This document shows positions 44,459 through 53,045 of a stretch of DNA of 64,000 nt, piece after piece (position 1 is the first letter of the stretch; every line of letters begins with the position of its first letter). A program made the translations under genes and the position numbers. The notes beneath the pieces were generated by a model. It ran no database searches and was not told where the DNA came from. It saw only the letters and a list, made by a program, of their open reading frames with translations. Source of the DNA: Flavobacterium sinopsychrotolerans (lineage in GTDB: Bacteria; Bacteroidota; Bacteroidia; Flavobacteriales; Flavobacteriaceae); contig NZ_FODN01000001.1 in assembly GCF_900110375.1 (NCBI RefSeq), forward strand, positions 62,001 through 126,000, given 5' to 3'.

Positions 44459-45328
44459 TTATTTCATGCTCGCTCTGACCATCCTGTCATTTCCGTAAAT
44501 ATCCTTACGTAGCTCGATAGCCGCGAAATTCATTTTTTCGAGTAAATCAATCATTTCTTTTCCTAAATATTGATTGATTTCAAAGTACAATCGTCCGTTT
44601 TCAGACAGGTTTTTCTGGGCCAATTCGGCTATTTTTTTATAAAAAATCAACGCATCATTATCTTCTACAAAAAGTGCCAAATGCGGTTCATTGTCCAATA
44701 CATTTTTCTTTATTTCTTCTTTTTCTAAATTCCGGACGTAAGGCGGATTAGAAACAATAATATCAAATTGTTGCCCTAAATCTTCTGTTTCAAGAATGTT
44801 TTGATTGATAAAAGTAACGTTGACGGAATTATTTTCTGCATTTTTTTTGGCTGTAGCCAAAGCCTTTTCAGAAACATCAATGGCAAAAACTGTGGCATTT
44901 GGAAGATTTTTTGCCAATGAAATGGCGATACAACCGCTTCCCGTTCCAATATCCAAAATACGGATATTTTGACTTTCTCCCGAAGTTTCGGGATTCAACT
45001 TTTGACGTTTTAAAATCCATTCGACTAATTCTTCGGTTTCTGGTCTTGGAATTAAAACGTTCTCATTGACTTCAAAATCCAACCCATAAAAACTCGTTTT
45101 GCCTAACAGATATTGTACTGGAATTTCCTGTTTCAATTGTTCTAAAATCGAGTTCCAAATTACAATTTCCGCTTCCGAAAAAACCAAATCAGGATGTAAC
45201 GCCAAGTCTATTCTTTTCAATTGATGTTTTTCTTCTACTATTAAATAGAAAAAACTCTCTGCTTCTCCAGCATCATAAATTGGAGTCAGTTCTTGAATAA
45301 ATTGGGTTCTGTATTCTTTAATTTTCAT
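44459..45328 (-). CDS. prmC: Release factor glutamine methyltransferase PrmC
   Basis: 289 residues. N-terminal five-helix domain, then a Rossmann MTase: IRILDIGTGSGCIAISLAK (SAM-binding), VFAIDVSEKAL, and the active-site NPPY in FDIIVSNPPYVRN that binds the Gln of the GGQ motif. N5-methylates release factors RF1/RF2. Residues 113-117 (P-E-T-S-G) lie in the linker just before the SAM motif and are encoded by the palindrome at 44978-44993; the linker is about eight residues longer than in E. coli PrmC as I recall it. Convergent with the permease gene. Confidence 0.95.
   Translation of the reverse strand: MKIKEYRTQFIQELTPIYDAGEAESFFYLIVEEKHQLKRIDLALHPDLVFSEAEIVIWNSILEQLKQEIPVQYLLGKTSFYGLDFEVNENVLIPRPETEELVEWILKRQKLNPETSGESQNIRILDIGTGSGCIAISLAKNLPNATVFAIDVSEKALATAKKNAENNSVNVTFINQNILETEDLGQQFDIIVSNPPYVRNLEKEEIKKNVLDNEPHLALFVEDNDALIFYKKIAELAQKNLSENGRLYFEINQYLGKEMIDLLEKMNFAAIELRKDIYGNDRMVRASMK
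44978..44993. repeat. 16-bp palindrome, copy 2 (inside prmC)
   Basis: TCCCGAAGTTTCGGGA, identical to 5701-5716 in the aminotransferase gene and in the same orientation to the coding strand, giving P-E-T-S-G in both. Confidence 0.8.
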
Positions 45329-45432
45329 TTTTCTTATTTGAAATGCTTATTTAAAAACTACTTTTATTCTCTAAATCTACAAATCTCTTTGTTTATTAAA
45401 GTTCCAAGTGTTTTTTGTAGGTCGGTCATTTT

Positions 45433-45918
45433 TTACAAATCCTTCAACATCCAAATAGGACAACTGGTATGACCCGTGCTTCCCATCGGAGAACAAATGT
45501 ATTCAAAACCTACTTTCTTGTACAGTTTTTGAGCATCGAGCATAAAAGGCATTGTTTCCAAATAGCATTTTTCAAATCCAAAATCTTTGGCACTTTGTAA
45601 ACATTGAGCCATCATTTGGCTTCCAATTCCAAGTCCTCTGGTTTCCGGTAGAAAATACATTTTTTGAAGTTCGCAGATCGTTTCCGCTTCATTTTCAAGT
45701 GGTGCAACACCGGCAGAACCTATGATTTTTCCATCCTTTTCTACAACATAATAAACCGATTTAGGTTTGTTGTATTCCTCAAACATTAAATCCAAATATG
45801 GATCTTCATAAGCTGTTCCTACTTTTGGAATGTTTAATTCGTCAAAAACTGCTCTTATCAATGCTGCAACTGCTTGATTGTCCTCTTTTTTTATTTTTCT
45901 AATGCTGTAATTTTCCAT
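45433..45918 (-). CDS. GNAT family N-acetyltransferase
   Basis: 161 residues. Single GNAT fold: YSIRKIKKEDNQAVAALIRAVFDEL (alpha1/2), VVEKDGKIIGSAGVAPL (beta4), the acetyl-CoA loop MYFLPETRGLGIGSQMMAQCL (Q/RxxGxG/A as R-G-L-G-I-G) and CYLETMPFMLDAQKLYKKVGF. Substrate unknown; relatives acetylate amino acids or small amines. The ATG at 45918 is preferred to the TTG at 45927. Confidence 0.9.
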   Translation of the reverse strand: MENYSIRKIKKEDNQAVAALIRAVFDELNIPKVGTAYEDPYLDLMFEEYNKPKSVYYVVEKDGKIIGSAGVAPLENEAETICELQKMYFLPETRGLGIGSQMMAQCLQSAKDFGFEKCYLETMPFMLDAQKLYKKVGFEYICSPMGSTGHTSCPIWMLKDL

Positions 45919-45990
45919 TTTCTTCAAAAACTAATTTTATATGCAAAAGTAGAAATTGTTTAGTGTTATTTTAGAAAGTTTCAAAACTAA

Positions 45991-46030
45991 TCCAGAAGTT
46001 TCGGGGCTAAACCCAAAATAACTACTTTTG
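45991..46030 (+). promoter_or_regulatory. ribD promoter overlapping a third copy of the 16-bp palindrome
   Basis: TCCAGAAGTTTCGGGG (45991-46006, 14/16 match to the palindrome) supplies TTTC as a -33-like element; 20 bp later comes TACTTTTG (46023-46030), ending 4 nt before the ribD GTG at 46035. Confidence 0.5.
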
Positions 46031-46034
46031 TGTT

Positions 46035-47078
46035 GTGAAAATACATGAAAAATACATCCGACGGTGCATCGAATTAGCCAAAAATGGTTTGGGAACAACG
46101 TATCCAAATCCTTTGGTAGGCAGTGTTATTGTTTACGAAGACAAAATCATTGGGGAAGGCTGGCATAAAAAATCAGGAGAACCGCACGCCGAGGTAAATG
46201 CCGTGAATTCTGTAAAAGACAAATCGTTGTTGAAAAAAGCGACTATTTATGTGAGTTTAGAACCGTGTAGTCATTTTGGCAAAACGCCACCTTGTTGTGA
46301 TTTGATTATAAAGAATAAAATTCCAAATGTAGTTATTGGAACTGTTGATCCCAATATAAAAGTGGCAGGAAACGGAATCAAAAAACTAATGGAAGCCGGA
46401 ATACATGTCACTGTAGGAATTCTTGAAGAAGAATGCAATGAACTTAATAAAAGGTTTTTTACATTTCACGAAAAGAAAAGACCCTATATTATTTTGAAGT
46501 GGGCCGAAAGTCAAGATGGTTTTATCGCGCCAAAAGAAAAATCAGAAAAAAAACCCGTCTGGATTACCAATCCATATTCGAGACAATTAGTCCATAAATG
46601 GAGAACGGAGGAACAAGCTATTCTAGTGGGAACTCAAACTGCCATTGATGATAATCCAAAACTGAATGCACGCGATTGGTCTGGAAACAATCCGATTCGA
46701 TTGGTTATCGACCAAAAAAATCGCATTCCTGAACACAACCATATATTTGATAATCAAGCTAAAACAATCCTGTTTTCAAAATCAAGAAACAGTATTAAAA
46801 AAGAAAACACTATATTTGAAATAATTGATTTTGAAAAAAACATAGTAGAACAAATTGTGCAAATACTATATCAACATCAAATTCAATCCGTAATTATTGA
46901 AGGCGGCAGGCAAACTTTACAAACTTTTATTGATGCCAATCTTTGGGACGAAGCACGAATATTTGTTGGAAGTGTCGAATTTAAGGAAGGAACTAAGGCT
47001 CCTAATCTTGCTAAAAACCAGTTCAAAAAACAATCTATTGGTAATGACGAATTAATACTATCTAAAAACTATGATTAA
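46035..47078 (+). CDS. ribD: Bifunctional riboflavin biosynthesis deaminase/reductase RibD
   Basis: 347 residues. N-terminal zinc cytidine-deaminase fold with EPHAEVNAV and SLEPCSHFGKTPPCCDLI (His, two Cys); C-terminal DHFR-like reductase with LKWAESQDGFIAPKE, EEQAILVGTQTAIDDNPKLNARDW and SVIIEGGRQTLQTFIDANLWDEARIF. Deaminates and then reduces the pyrimidine intermediate, steps 2-3 of riboflavin synthesis. Start is GTG with a -7 box four bases upstream. No FMN riboswitch is seen. The HAD gene overlaps its stop by 8 bp. Confidence 0.96.
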   Translation: MKIHEKYIRRCIELAKNGLGTTYPNPLVGSVIVYEDKIIGEGWHKKSGEPHAEVNAVNSVKDKSLLKKATIYVSLEPCSHFGKTPPCCDLIIKNKIPNVVIGTVDPNIKVAGNGIKKLMEAGIHVTVGILEEECNELNKRFFTFHEKKRPYIILKWAESQDGFIAPKEKSEKKPVWITNPYSRQLVHKWRTEEQAILVGTQTAIDDNPKLNARDWSGNNPIRLVIDQKNRIPEHNHIFDNQAKTILFSKSRNSIKKENTIFEIIDFEKNIVEQIVQILYQHQIQSVIIEGGRQTLQTFIDANLWDEARIFVGSVEFKEGTKAPNLAKNQFKKQSIGNDELILSKNYD

Positions 47079-47673
47079 CACTATAATTTTTGATTTTGGA
47101 GATGTTTTTATCAACTTAGATAAGGAAGCACCTGTTATTGAGTTTAAAAAGTTAGGTTTAAATGAATGGCATGACGATTTAAAAGACCTAAATGTAAAAT
47201 TTGAAAAGGGACAGGTTTCCGAACTTCAATTTATAAATGGTTTTCAAAAACATTTACCAAATGCTTCGATAGAAGATATCAGAAATGCCTGGAACGCAGT
47301 TTTATTGGATTTCCCCTTATACCGATTAGAATTCCTGCAATTGCTTTCACGAAAATACCGCCTATTTTTACTAAGCAATACAGATGCAATGCACATTGAT
47401 AAATTTCAACATAAAGCCGGAATGACTTTTTACAGAGATTTTTATCAATGCTTTGAAAAAGTTTATTTCTCCTTTGAGTTAGGAATGCGAAAACCTGAAG
47501 CAGGAATTTTCAATTGTCTCATAAAAAAGCATGATTTAAACCCAAAACGCACCTTATTTATTGACGACAAGAAAGAAAACACTGATGCGGCACATGCATT
47601 AGGATTTAAAGTCTGGAATTTACAAGTTGGAAAAGAAGATATCGTGCATTTATTTGACAAAAAAATAATTTAG
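47071..47673 (+). CDS. HAD-superfamily hydrolase (HAD-IA, YihX-like)
   Basis: 200 residues. Motif I IIFDFGDVFINLD (nucleophile Asp8), motif II LFLLSNTDAMH, Lys in MRKPEAGIF (motif III) and motif IV TLFIDDKKENTDAAHALGFKVW. Cap is small and helical. Phosphatase of the YihX/haloacid-dehalogenase type. It overlaps ribD (ATGATTAA), so translation is coupled. The pyrimidine intermediate in riboflavin synthesis must be dephosphorylated by a HAD enzyme between the RibD and RibH steps, so this is a candidate for that step (inference from context). Confidence 0.9.
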   Translation: MINTIIFDFGDVFINLDKEAPVIEFKKLGLNEWHDDLKDLNVKFEKGQVSELQFINGFQKHLPNASIEDIRNAWNAVLLDFPLYRLEFLQLLSRKYRLFLLSNTDAMHIDKFQHKAGMTFYRDFYQCFEKVYFSFELGMRKPEAGIFNCLIKKHDLNPKRTLFIDDKKENTDAAHALGFKVWNLQVGKEDIVHLFDKKII

Positions 47674-47684
47674 AAAAGCAGCTT

Positions 47685-48314
47685 TTGGAATTTAAAGACA
47701 CCTACAATACTATTGAATTTGCCTCTGAAGAATTATTATTCAAAGAAAAAAATAGCAAATTCTTTGGTTATGCTTACCCAATTAATTCGGAAGAAGAAGT
47801 AAAACCCTTAATAGAAATCTTAAGAAAACAACACCCCAATGCAGGACATTTTTGTTACGCCTATCAAATAGGTGCTGACCTCGTAACCTACAGAGCAAAT
47901 GATGATGGAGAACCCAGCAACAGTGCTGGAATGCCTATTTATGGGCAAATACAGTCGTTTTCTGTTACAAACATACTCATTGTAGTGGTTCGGATTTTTG
48001 GCGGAGTAAAACTAGGCGTTGGCGGATTAATTTCTGCCTATAAAACCACTGCGCAAATGGTTCTTGAGACCTGTGAAATTGTCGAAAAAACAATAGATAT
48101 TCATTTCACCATCTCATTTGATTACCAAAATATGAATAAAGTGATGCGGGTAATTAAGGAAAAAAAGTTGGAAATTGTATCCCAGGAAATGGAAATAAAT
48201 GAAATCACCTCACTTCCTATGGGTAAAATCGAGATAAAAACACGAAAAAAAAATGCCGAAATGGTATTCGACATTTTCAATTCGATGTTTGAAATCGAAA
48301 TAAATCGGCTTTAA
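47685..48314 (+). CDS. yigZ: YigZ/IMPACT family protein
   Basis: 209 residues. IMPACT/UPF0029 N-terminal domain with the signature HFCYAYQIGADLVTYRANDDGEPSNSAGMPI and VTNILIVVVRIFGGVKLGVGGLISAYKTTA, then a DUF1949 ferredoxin-like C-terminal domain (ISFDYQNMNKVMRVIKEKK). A regulator or translation-related protein of poorly known role. The start is TTG 47685 (MEFKDTYNTIEF), as there is no nearby ATG. Likely cotranscribed with ribD and the HAD gene. Confidence 0.92.
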   Translation: MEFKDTYNTIEFASEELLFKEKNSKFFGYAYPINSEEEVKPLIEILRKQHPNAGHFCYAYQIGADLVTYRANDDGEPSNSAGMPIYGQIQSFSVTNILIVVVRIFGGVKLGVGGLISAYKTTAQMVLETCEIVEKTIDIHFTISFDYQNMNKVMRVIKEKKLEIVSQEMEINEITSLPMGKIEIKTRKKNAEMVFDIFNSMFEIEINRL

Positions 48315-48343
48315 TTTCGTTACAAAATTGCCTCTTTTATAAT

Positions 48344-48748
48344 TTATTCCATAGTTTTTAACAATTCTAAAATATAATCTGGAGGAACTGTCGGGCGACC
48401 CGTTTTTAGGGATATAAAAACCAAAATAAATTGGGCAGTTGTTAATAACTCATCCGATTCATTATAAATAGCGCAATCAAATTCTATCTTAACAGAACTC
48501 TGACTTTTAAAAGTGGTGTGAACCGTAAGCAACTCATCATACCGAGCTGATTTTTTATAATTTATATTCATCGAGACAATAGGAAGTGCAATACCACTTT
48601 CCTCCATGCTCTTATACGAAATCCCTTTGTCTCTAAGCCATTCCACCCTTCCTATCTCAAAATAAGGAATGTAATTTCCATGATAAACGACGCCCATTTG
48701 ATCCGTTTCAGAGTAGCGCACCCTAACTTGTATTTGATGATCTTTCAT
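48344..48748 (-). CDS. Acyl-CoA thioesterase, YbgC/4HBT family
   Basis: 134 residues, hotdog fold. Signature RVRYSETDQMGVVYHGNYIPYFEIGRVEWLRDKG (Asp17 is the catalytic residue of the 4HBT class). Hydrolyses short-chain or hydroxybenzoyl-CoA thioesters in relatives. Convergent with yigZ and divergent from dnaA. Confidence 0.93.
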   Translation of the reverse strand: MKDHQIQVRVRYSETDQMGVVYHGNYIPYFEIGRVEWLRDKGISYKSMEESGIALPIVSMNINYKKSARYDELLTVHTTFKSQSSVKIEFDCAIYNESDELLTTAQFILVFISLKTGRPTVPPDYILELLKTME

Positions 48749-48932
48749 TAATTATGTATTAAAAATTTAAATTCTAAAAAGCTCCTTACAACAATAATTC
48801 GTGAAATTATTACCCTATATATTTTTTTTTACAGAAATTTGTTCACATATTTGTTACCCCGATAATAAATAATAAAACATCTTTTTTTTAGTAAGATAAC
48901 AATTACCAATTAAAAACAATTTAATAGAATAT

Positions 48933-50360
48933 ATGAACAAAACTGCTCAATCAGTATGGGAAAACTGTTTGTCTTTCATAAAAGACAACATCCAAGACCA
49001 AGCGTACAAAACTTGGTTCGAACCAATCAAATCAGTTGAACTTACCGATAACGCATTATATATTCAAGTTCCAAGTAAATTTTTCTACGAATGGTTGGAA
49101 GAGCACTATGTAAAATTATTAAAAGTGGCCCTTACCAAAGAACTTGGAAAAAACGCAAAGTTACTTTATAAAATAAGAATGGAAAACACTTATGGCAACA
49201 AACAACCGTTTACGGAACAATTGCCAAGTGCCAATAGAGTTCCTATGAAGCCCCAAGAAGTTGATGCTCCATTTAAAAACTTAAATCCAGAATTAAAAAA
49301 TCCTTTTGTAATTCCAGGAATTCGAAATTTGAAAATTGAATCACAACTGAATGCAAATTATAGTTTTGACAATTTTCTAGAAGGAGATTCTAATAGATTA
49401 GCGCGTTCTGCAGGTATGGCCGTAGCCAATAAACCTGGCGGAACTTCATTCAACCCCTTGTTAATTTTTGGTGGAGTTGGTCTTGGAAAAACACATTTAG
49501 CACATGCAATTGGCGTGGAAATAAAAGACAAATATCCTGAAAAAACGGTATTGTATATCTCCGCCGAAATTTTCACCCAACAATATATTGATTCTGTAAA
49601 GAAGAACAACCGTAATGATTTCATTCATTTTTATCAATTAATTGATGTTTTAATTATTGATGATGTGCAGTTCCTTTCTGGGAAATCAGGGACTCAGGAT
49701 GTATTTTTCCATATATTTAATTATTTACATCAAAATGGTAAACAGGTAATCTTGACATCTGATAAGGCGCCAGTTGACATGCAGGATATCGAACAACGCT
49801 TGTTATCTCGTTTCAAATGGGGATTGTCTGCAGAAATACACCAACCGGATTATGAAACCAGAATTTCTATCCTTAAAAACATATTGTATAGAGACGGTGT
49901 AGAAATTCCAGAAGAAATTATTGAATATGTTGCCCGTAATATTAAATCAAATGTACGGGAATTGGAAGGGGCAATTATTTCCTTGATTGCACAGTCCTCA
50001 TTCAATAAAAAAGAAGTCACATTAGAACTTGCTAAAAGTGTTGTTGAAAAATTTGTAAAAAATGTAAAACGAGAAATTTCTATCGATTACATTCAAAAAA
50101 TTGTTTCGGATTATTTCCAGTTGGATTTAGAAACGTTGCAATCTAAAACCAGAAAAAGACACGTGGTGCAAGCCAGACAATTGGCAATGTTTTTTGCAAA
50201 AAAATTCACTAAAGCTTCTTTGGCAAATATTGGTTCCCAAATTGGAGATCGCGATCACGCAACAGTGTTACACGCCTGTAAAACCGTTGACAATTTAGTC
50301 GCTACTGACAAACAGTTCAAGAAATTCGTGGAAGATATCAATAAAAAATTAACGCTATAA
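48933..50360 (+). CDS. dnaA: Chromosomal replication initiator DnaA
   Basis: 475 residues, all four domains: domain I SVWENCLSFIKDNIQDQAYKTWFEPIK, a variable linker (domain II, residues 90-120), domain III AAA+ with Walker A GGVGLGKTHLAHAIG, Walker B VLIIDDVQFLSGK, sensor/R-finger SRFKWGLSAEIHQPDYETR, and domain IV DNA-binding RHVVQARQLAMFFAKKFTKASLANIGSQIGDRDHATVLHA. Binds DnaA boxes at oriC. Upstream (48749-48932) is AT-rich but I find no cluster of DnaA boxes, so this may not be the origin. Immediately followed by the LMW phosphatase gene (7-bp gap). Confidence 0.98.
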   Translation: MNKTAQSVWENCLSFIKDNIQDQAYKTWFEPIKSVELTDNALYIQVPSKFFYEWLEEHYVKLLKVALTKELGKNAKLLYKIRMENTYGNKQPFTEQLPSANRVPMKPQEVDAPFKNLNPELKNPFVIPGIRNLKIESQLNANYSFDNFLEGDSNRLARSAGMAVANKPGGTSFNPLLIFGGVGLGKTHLAHAIGVEIKDKYPEKTVLYISAEIFTQQYIDSVKKNNRNDFIHFYQLIDVLIIDDVQFLSGKSGTQDVFFHIFNYLHQNGKQVILTSDKAPVDMQDIEQRLLSRFKWGLSAEIHQPDYETRISILKNILYRDGVEIPEEIIEYVARNIKSNVRELEGAIISLIAQSSFNKKEVTLELAKSVVEKFVKNVKREISIDYIQKIVSDYFQLDLETLQSKTRKRHVVQARQLAMFFAKKFTKASLANIGSQIGDRDHATVLHACKTVDNLVATDKQFKKFVEDINKKLTL

Positions 50361-50367
50361 ACGCATC

Positions 50368-50835
50368 ATGTCCATAAAAATCTTAATGGTTTGTTTAGGT
50401 AATATTTGCCGTTCTCCATTGGCAGAAGGTATTTTGGCTGCTAAACTTCCTAAAAACAAATTCACAGTTGATTCCGCAGGAACTGGTTCTTGGCATATTG
50501 GCCATTCGCCTGATGAACGTTCTATTGCTGTTGCAAAAAAAAATAAAATCAGTATTTCAAATCAAAAAGGACGACAATTCACCACAACTGATTTTGATGC
50601 CTTTGATTACATTTATGTGATGGATAATTCTAATTATGAGGATGTAATTCAGCTTGCTAAAAACCAACAACAAAAAGAAAAAGTACAACTTATTCTGAAT
50701 GAATTATTTCCAAATGAAAAAGTAGATGTTCCTGATCCTTACTTTGGTTTACCCAATGGTTTCGAAATTGTTTACAACATGCTGGATGAAGTTTGCGAGA
50801 TAATTGCAAAAAAAATTATAGCGAAACACACATAA
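50368..50835 (+). CDS. Low-molecular-weight protein-tyrosine phosphatase
   Basis: 155 residues. P-loop VCLGNICRSP (CX5R, nucleophile Cys9), and general-acid loop VPDPYFG. Removes phosphotyrosine/phospho-arginine from proteins; in capsule systems it counteracts Wzc-type kinases. Located 7 bp behind dnaA, suggesting cotranscription. A short hairpin (TAATTTTTC/GAAAAATTA) covers its stop but lacks a T-tract. Confidence 0.95.
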   Translation: MSIKILMVCLGNICRSPLAEGILAAKLPKNKFTVDSAGTGSWHIGHSPDERSIAVAKKNKISISNQKGRQFTTTDFDAFDYIYVMDNSNYEDVIQLAKNQQQKEKVQLILNELFPNEKVDVPDPYFGLPNGFEIVYNMLDEVCEIIAKKIIAKHT

Positions 50836-50926
50836 TTTTTCTGCGAAAAATTACTTTGGGTTCATAACATAATCCTGACCATATCATACTACAAATACAT
50901 TACTTTTAGGAACATAAATTACACCT

Positions 50927-51649
50927 ATGAAATCAAATACTGTTTTAGGGAAACTCTATCTAATCCCCACCACAATGGGTGACTGTGACCCTATGGACGT
51001 TTTGCCGCAAACCATAAAAAGAAGTATTGATCTCATTGATTATTATATTGTTGAAAACGACAAAACAGCTCGTAAATCTATTAAAGAGGTCGATCCTGAG
51101 AAGAAACAATCCGAGTTAAAACTTTTTGTATTAAACAAACACACCGAAACCAAAGAACATTTAGAGTTCATAAAACCGCTACTTGAAGGTTACAATATGG
51201 GTTTAATGAGCGAAGCGGGATGTCCCGGAGTGGCTGATCCTGGTGCTGTAATTGTAAAATTAGCACATGAAAAAGGAATTCAGGTTATTCCTTTGGTTGG
51301 TCCTTCTTCTATTCTTTTGGCAATGATGGCATCAGGAATGAACGGTCAAAGTTTCACTTTTCATGGTTATTTACCTATTGAGAAAGATGAAAAGAAAGCC
51401 AGTTTTAAAACGTTAGAAAGAGTCTCTTTCGAAAAAAATCAATCTCAAATTTTCATCGAAACTCCGTATCGCAACAACAAATTACTGGAAGATCTAGTGC
51501 AAACTTTACATCCTGAAACGCATTTATGCATCGCCACGGACATTACCTTGCCTACAGAATACATCAAAACCAAAAAAATTGCGGCTTGGAAAAAAGAAAC
51601 CATCGATTTACACAAACGCCCCACAATTTTCATCATTCACAAGATGTAA
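50927..51649 (+). CDS. SAM-dependent tetrapyrrole-methylase-fold methyltransferase (RsmI-like)
   Basis: 240 residues. TP-methylase domain with GKLYLIPTTMGDCDPMDVLP, MSEAGCPGVADPGA (equivalent of RsmI SDAGTPLISDPG), IPLVGPSSILLAMMASGMNGQSF and FIETPYRNNKLL. RsmI 2'-O-methylates C1402 of 16S rRNA; this divergent Bacteroidota member could do so or have another target. Starts ATG 50927. Ends upstream of a strong hairpin. Confidence 0.88.
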   Translation: MKSNTVLGKLYLIPTTMGDCDPMDVLPQTIKRSIDLIDYYIVENDKTARKSIKEVDPEKKQSELKLFVLNKHTETKEHLEFIKPLLEGYNMGLMSEAGCPGVADPGAVIVKLAHEKGIQVIPLVGPSSILLAMMASGMNGQSFTFHGYLPIEKDEKKASFKTLERVSFEKNQSQIFIETPYRNNKLLEDLVQTLHPETHLCIATDITLPTEYIKTKKIAAWKKETIDLHKRPTIFIIHKM

Positions 51650-51781
51650 ATTCAAAATGTTTTTTATTAATATTAAAGAATGATATCAGTAAAAACTTCA
51701 AAACTTACAATTTGATATAACAATAGTAAACTTTAAATTTTCCGACTCAAAAGAGTTAATAAAAGATAAAACAATACTTGT

Positions 51782-51838
51782 AATCATTAATTCTAATTAT
51801 AAAAACCTATTTTTATAATTAGAATTAATGATTTTTTT
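51782..51838 (+). terminator. Perfect long hairpin with T-tract abutting the next start codon
   Basis: 24-bp perfect arms (51782-51805 and 51810-51833) around the loop CCTA, followed by seven T (51832-51838) that end exactly at the ATG of the aminotransferase gene (51839). It terminates the RsmI-like gene or attenuates the following one. Confidence 0.75.
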
Positions 51839-52966
51839 ATGAGTAAACTTCCAAATATCAGTACGAGTATTTTTACGGTTATGTCAAAAATGGCTACTGA
51901 ATATAATGCCATCAATCTTTCTCAAGGTTTTCCAAACTTTCCTGTTGATGAACGATTAACAGATATTGTTGCCAAACTGGCCAAAGAAAATGTACATCAA
52001 TACACGCCAATGTCTGGCTATCCAACGTTATTATCAAAAATAGCGACACTAATTAAAAACTCCTACGGAAGAACTATTCAGCCTGAAACGGAATTGCTAG
52101 TTACCGCTGGAGCGACACAAGCCATTTTTACCACCATAACAGCTTTGGTAAAAAGCAATGACGAAGTGATTATCTTGGATCCCAGTTATGATTGCTATGA
52201 AGCGCCCGTATTATTATGCAACGCAAATCCGGTTCGGGTAGCACTGAATGATGATTATACTCCAAATTGGGAAATTATCGGAAAAGCGTGTACTGCAAAA
52301 ACTAAAATGATTATCATAAATAATCCCCATAATCCAACGGGAAAAATTTTAACGGAATCTGATTTTGAAGCCTTGGAAATGCTGCTCGAAAAACACTCTG
52401 ATATCGTACTTCTTTCTGATGAAGTCTATGAATACATCACTTTCGAGGAGAAACATATTTCAGCTCATACACGCGAGAAACTATTGAATCGTTGTGTGAT
52501 GGTTTCCTCTTTTGGAAAATCATTCCATGTTACGGGATGGAAAGTGGGCTATTTAGCAGCACCAGAATATTTGATGAAGGAAATCAAAAAAGTACATCAA
52601 TTTTTAGTATTTAGTGTCAATAGCATTTGTCAGGTTGCCATTAGCGAGTATTTAGAGATTGTTTCTGTTTCTGAAATTGGGAAATTATATCAGGAAAAAC
52701 GGGATTATTTTAGACAATTATTAAAAGACAGCCGTTTCAAACTCATGCCGTGCGAAGGAACTTATTTTCAGGTGGTTTCGTATGCAAACATATCAAATGA
52801 GAATGATGTTGATTTTTGCAAACGCCTCATTATAGAACATGGCGTTGCTGCAATTCCTATCTCTACTTTTTATGCCGATGGAAAAGACCTGAAATTAATT
52901 CGGTTTTGCTTCGCCAAAGATAATGCTACGCTTGAAGAAGCCGCTAAAAGATTGTGTGCCATCTAA
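51839..52966 (+). CDS. PLP-dependent methionine aminotransferase (YbdL-like)
   Basis: 375 residues, fold-type I class I/II aminotransferase. AINLSQGFPNFPVD, VTAGATQAIFTTITALV (cofactor phosphate), ILDPSYDCYEAPVLL, NNPHNPTGKIL, LLSDEVYEYITF (Asp), and SSFGKSFHVTGWKVGYLAAP with the Schiff-base Lys. YbdL uses methionine with a keto acid acceptor; the same fold can be a kynurenine aminotransferase. Its ATG touches the T-tract of a terminator-like hairpin, so it must be transcribed by read-through or from a promoter giving no leader. Confidence 0.93.
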   Translation: MSKLPNISTSIFTVMSKMATEYNAINLSQGFPNFPVDERLTDIVAKLAKENVHQYTPMSGYPTLLSKIATLIKNSYGRTIQPETELLVTAGATQAIFTTITALVKSNDEVIILDPSYDCYEAPVLLCNANPVRVALNDDYTPNWEIIGKACTAKTKMIIINNPHNPTGKILTESDFEALEMLLEKHSDIVLLSDEVYEYITFEEKHISAHTREKLLNRCVMVSSFGKSFHVTGWKVGYLAAPEYLMKEIKKVHQFLVFSVNSICQVAISEYLEIVSVSEIGKLYQEKRDYFRQLLKDSRFKLMPCEGTYFQVVSYANISNENDVDFCKRLIIEHGVAAIPISTFYADGKDLKLIRFCFAKDNATLEEAAKRLCAI

Positions 52967-53045
52967 AATCAGTATTTAAATTTATTTTATTATGCATGCA
53001 TACTATTTAATTTTATTATATTTACAATAAAAAAATATCAAAAAT

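Noticed and set aside
48749..48932. Replication origin upstream of dnaA
   Set aside because: AT-rich, but no cluster of TTATNCACA boxes; the best match (TTGTTCACA) has two mismatches.
50833..50853. Hairpin over the LMW phosphatase stop codon as a terminator
   Set aside because: 9-bp stem but no following T-tract.
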